Source: Phaeoceros laevis (taxonomy: Eukaryota; Anthocerotophyta; Anthocerotopsida; Notothyladales). From it: DNA of 64,000 nt. Within the stretch, counting starts at the first letter, position 1, and every line of letters starts with the position of its first letter. The notes beneath the pieces were generated by a model. The model worked only from the letters and a program-made list of their open reading frames with translations. It had not been told where the DNA came from and made no database searches. Shown piece after piece: positions 61,597 through 64,000 of the stretch. A program made the translations under genes and the position numbers. The stretch spans positions 110,885-174,884 of the forward strand of contig JBNGIQ010009354.1 of NCBI GenBank assembly GCA_049999765.1, in the 5' to 3' direction.

Positions 61597-63092
61597 GCTT
61601 GCTTTGCTTGCCTTACAATTCTTTGTCCGCAGCTAGCCAGCCTGGGAGCCCTGAATGACTTCAGGCCTCCCTTCCCTCCAGCTCCGTCCTCAATTTTGGT
61701 TGCTTCTTATTGCGGGGGGCGGTGCAATTCCACCGCCACGTCTGTGTTGGGACACAGGGTCCCAAGGAGAAGTAGAACGGAGATTTGGAGGACCTCGCTG
61801 TGCTAATCACACACGAAGTTCACGGTACATGGCCCTTGGGCAATGCTTACGGTTCCCTAGGCAAGTGTGCATTGTGCACCGTGCTTGGAGCTGCCCTCGC
61901 ACTTCCTTCTCTGTGTATTTATATGTAAATTCCCTTTTTGATTGACCCAGAGTCTACGCAGATTTGGGAGATGCTTCTTCCCACAGCCAACAGTGCAGTC
62001 CTGAGAAAGAGTGATGAACCACACATGGCTGCAGCATATTGCTCGTTGCCCAGAAGCTAACCCGGATTGACCGTGTGTTCTTTACCATTTAGAATTGGTT
62101 GCCTTGTTCACGAAGTAAGTTTTCTTCATCTTCGTCCATCCAGGATAGAGCATTCGACACTTCAAATTTCGTTACCAGCGTATTACTCGTTGCCTAGAAG
62201 CTAACCCGGATTGACTGTGTGTTTTTCACTATTTAGGAATTGGTTGCCTTGTGCACGTAGTAGTTTTTCTTCATCTTCGACCATCCAAGACAGAGCATTC
62301 GGCACTTCAAATTCGGGTACCCCGAGAATTTGAGCAAAGCAGTCAAACTTCTATAGGCGCAATAAAGGGCATCCGGCATACGAGATGCTTCAAGACATAA
62401 AAAGTCGTGCACAAGCCTTCCTAGCTCCATTTTAGACACGCTCCACGTACCAAAATGACTAGCCCGCAAAACTTCACAAAGGATGGGTGCGCGCCCAGGG
62501 ATGGATACTAGATGCCCTACACTATTAATCATGATCCATGAATGAGCTCGGAGGAGGATAGGAGAAGTGCTCGAAATTAGACAATAAGCTTGATCCGGCT
62601 GCAAACTCCGTGCTCCCCTAAAAATGCTCCCAATTGACATTTTTCTACCAAATTTGGCAAGTACGCACATACACAAGTCAGTCGACAAAGGGCTGGAGGG
62701 GAAAGCGAAGAACGCGCTTGGCTTGCGGGAGACCCGCGATATGGCTGTTGGTACGCGGGCGTGATTCGGGCTGCTGCTCAGCGATGGAGGCAGACATGAC
62801 GCGTCTAGGCTGCAGGGAGGCCGCCGGCTATTACTAGGTTGCCTGGAGCAGACTTTGACAAGGTTCCTGAAAGGAGGAGACAGGGAGGTCGGCTGTGGCT
62901 GGAAGGCTGGGAGGCGGGAGCCCCGGGGGTAGGAGGGAGGCCCGGAAGCGAGCTGAGGACGAGATAAGGCTGCAGGGTGTGGAGAATCCAGGTTGGAGGC
63001 TGGGAGAGATGCAGACTAGGGTAGGGCCTTGTTCGCGGGTGTAGTGTTCCCGGCCTATGTGCAAAGAAGCATTTTAGTGCAAGTGAGCGGGA
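61597..63092. repeat. Intergenic region with ~147-bp tandem duplication
   Basis: About 62031-62176 and 62178-62322 are two copies of one unit (CTCGTTGCC..AGAAGCTAACCCGGATTGA...CACTTCAAATTC) with about 85-90% identity by eye. The last 400 bases (from about 62680) are purine-rich and probably the leader of the G-alpha gene. No other gene is seen. Confidence 0.7.
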
Positions 63093-64000
63093 ATGGGCAG
63101 TGTTTGCACCAAGGGTCACAAGGTTGATAAGGGGACTGATGATCAGGTGGCAGGGGTGGAGATAGACCACAGAATAGCTCAGGAGAGGAAAGCGGACAAA
63201 CGTGTGCGCAAGCTTCTGCTATTGGGAGCTGGAGAATCTGGAAAGTCTACTATATTCAAGCAGATTAAGGTCCTGTTTCAGACGGGCTTCGATGACCTTG
63301 AGCTCAGGAATTACACACCGGTGGTGCACGCCAACGTGTACCAGTCTATCAAGATCTTGCTGGACGGGTGCCAGGAGTTCGCAGGGGAAGCAGGAGCGGG
63401 TCACCAGTATGTTTTGCAACCGGACATTCGGGCTGTGGGTGACAGAGTCTTGGAGATGGTGGCCAGCTCGGCATTTCCTTTGCTGACACCTGAGATAGCC
63501 GTACAGATTGAGACTCTGTGGAAGGACCCTGCGTTGCAGGCTGCCTATGCCAGGTCCAGTGAGTTGCAGCTCCCGGACTGCACACGATATTTCCTAGACG
63601 ACGTCCAGCGTCTGGCTGCCACGGATTACATGCCTACCCCCGAGGACGTGCTCCACGCTCGAGTGCGCACCACAGGCATTGTTGAAACCGAGTTTTGCCC
63701 CACAGATGAGGCTAAGAAGAAGTCCAACAACTCAGAGGAGATTTACAAGATGTTTGATGTTGGTGGGCAGCGGAACGAGCGGAGGAAGTGGATGCATCTT
63801 TTTGATGGAGTCACGGCAGTTATTTTCTGTGCTGCCCTCAGCGAGTATGACCAGACTCTCTTTGAGGACGAGGCTGTCAACCGGATGATGGAGGCCAAGG
63901 AACTGTTCGAGTGGGTGCTCAAGCAACCATGGTTCGAGAAGACATCCTTTCTCGTCTTCCTCAACAAGTTTGACATCTTCGAGAAGAAAGTTCTGCGGGT
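63093..64000 (+). CDS. GPA1: Heterotrimeric G-protein alpha subunit, intronless, runs off the window
   Basis: From ATG 63093 the frame is open to the window end (302 codons), covering about four fifths of a plant G-alpha. MGSVC gives the N-myristoylation Gly2 and palmitoylation Cys5. The P-loop GAGESGKST lies in [20 protein letters not shown]; switch I RVRTTG has the catalytic Arg, switch II is [12 protein letters not shown], and [11 protein letters not shown] contains NKxD. It is the canonical GPA1 type, not an extra-large XLG. GPA1 binds GTP at the plasma membrane and couples to G-beta/gamma and RGS. The striking feature is the absence of any intron in 900 bp, where Arabidopsis GPA1 has many. 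The end of the gene is outside the window. Confidence 0.95.
   Translation, partial: MGSVCTKGHKVDKGTDDQVAGVEIDHRIAQERKADKRVRKLLLLGAGESGKSTIFKQIKVLFQTGFDDLELRNYTPVVHANVYQSIKILLDGCQEFAGEAGAGHQYVLQPDIRAVGDRVLEMVASSAFPLLTPEIAVQIETLWKDPALQAAYARSSELQLPDCTRYFLDDVQRLAATDYMPTPEDVLHARVRTTGIVETEFCPTDEAKKKSNNSEEIYKMFDVGGQRNERRKWMHLFDGVTAVIFCAALSEYDQTLFEDEAVNRMMEAKELFEWVLKQPWFEKTSFLVFLNKFDIFEKKVLR

Overview
The window is eukaryotic nuclear DNA from a land plant. Most genes are split by canonical GT-AG introns of roughly 50-300 bp, there is a plant-type U2 snRNA gene and a nuclear-type tRNA-Arg, and the proteins are plant families: SPX-MFS vacuolar phosphate transporter, allantoin synthase, chloroplast glutamyl endopeptidase, DUF579, nepenthesin-type protease and PPR-DYW proteins. 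The PPR proteins carry a variant DYW region: a KKPA-x-A-x-IEV box replaces the usual PG box, and the C-terminal triplets are ERH and GRP instead of DYW. Such variants are known, from memory, in hornworts, ferns and some lycophytes in connection with U-to-C organelle RNA editing. Together with the tight gene spacing and a canonical G-alpha gene, this makes a compact hornwort-like genome my best guess; this is inference. Runs of exactly 100 or 400 N show a draft scaffold.

Layout. 1-2060 is repeat-rich: a 75-bp tandem duplication, two abutting TIR elements (MITE-like, TTA target site), a 3 x 57-bp array and a broken copy of part of the RUN-PX gene 6 kb downstream. 2338-5707 (-) is a complete 11-exon SPX-MFS phosphate transporter. 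7686-12952 (+) is a RUN/PX/Rubicon-homology endosomal protein. 13844-14040 (+) is U2 snRNA, followed at once by a PPR relic, a perfect 26-bp-arm hairpin, a disabled PPR-DYW gene (14778-16962, -) and an intact one (18644-21274, +). Then come a four-EF-hand calmodulin-like gene (22117-22914), a plastid atypical SDR with 40-residue repeats (24051-27597), a possible tiny gene (28199-28457), a SpoU rRNA methyltransferase (28701-30539), a DUF3119-like membrane protein gene (30764-32035), and a frameshifted F-box gene (32687-33974).

33975-39173 is largely AT-rich repeat debris with two gaps and another PPR relic. It is followed by an intact F-box gene (39174-40556), a decayed TH2-like HAD phosphatase (41824-42853), tRNA-Arg(ACG), then a divergent pair: allantoin synthase TTL (-) and chloroplast glutamyl endopeptidase (+). 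Next are a GC-rich aspartic protease whose internal N gap looks artificial, and a second disabled PPR-DYW gene (53379-55020, -) that is a paralogue of the one at 15-17 kb. After 2.4 kb of AT-rich repeats come the EIPR1/TSSC1 WD40 gene (57437-59837, -), a divergent DUF579 gene (60655-61596, +) and, running off the end, an intronless canonical G-alpha gene (63093-64000, +).

The genes do not form a pathway. Loose functional links are phosphate storage, endosomal traffic (RUN-PX-Rubicon, EIPR1), plastid proteins (SDR, endopeptidase, DUF3119-like) and organelle RNA metabolism (PPR-DYW, SpoU methylase). Exon coordinates were assigned by eye from splice consensus, reading-frame continuity and remembered plant homologues; they need transcript confirmation.
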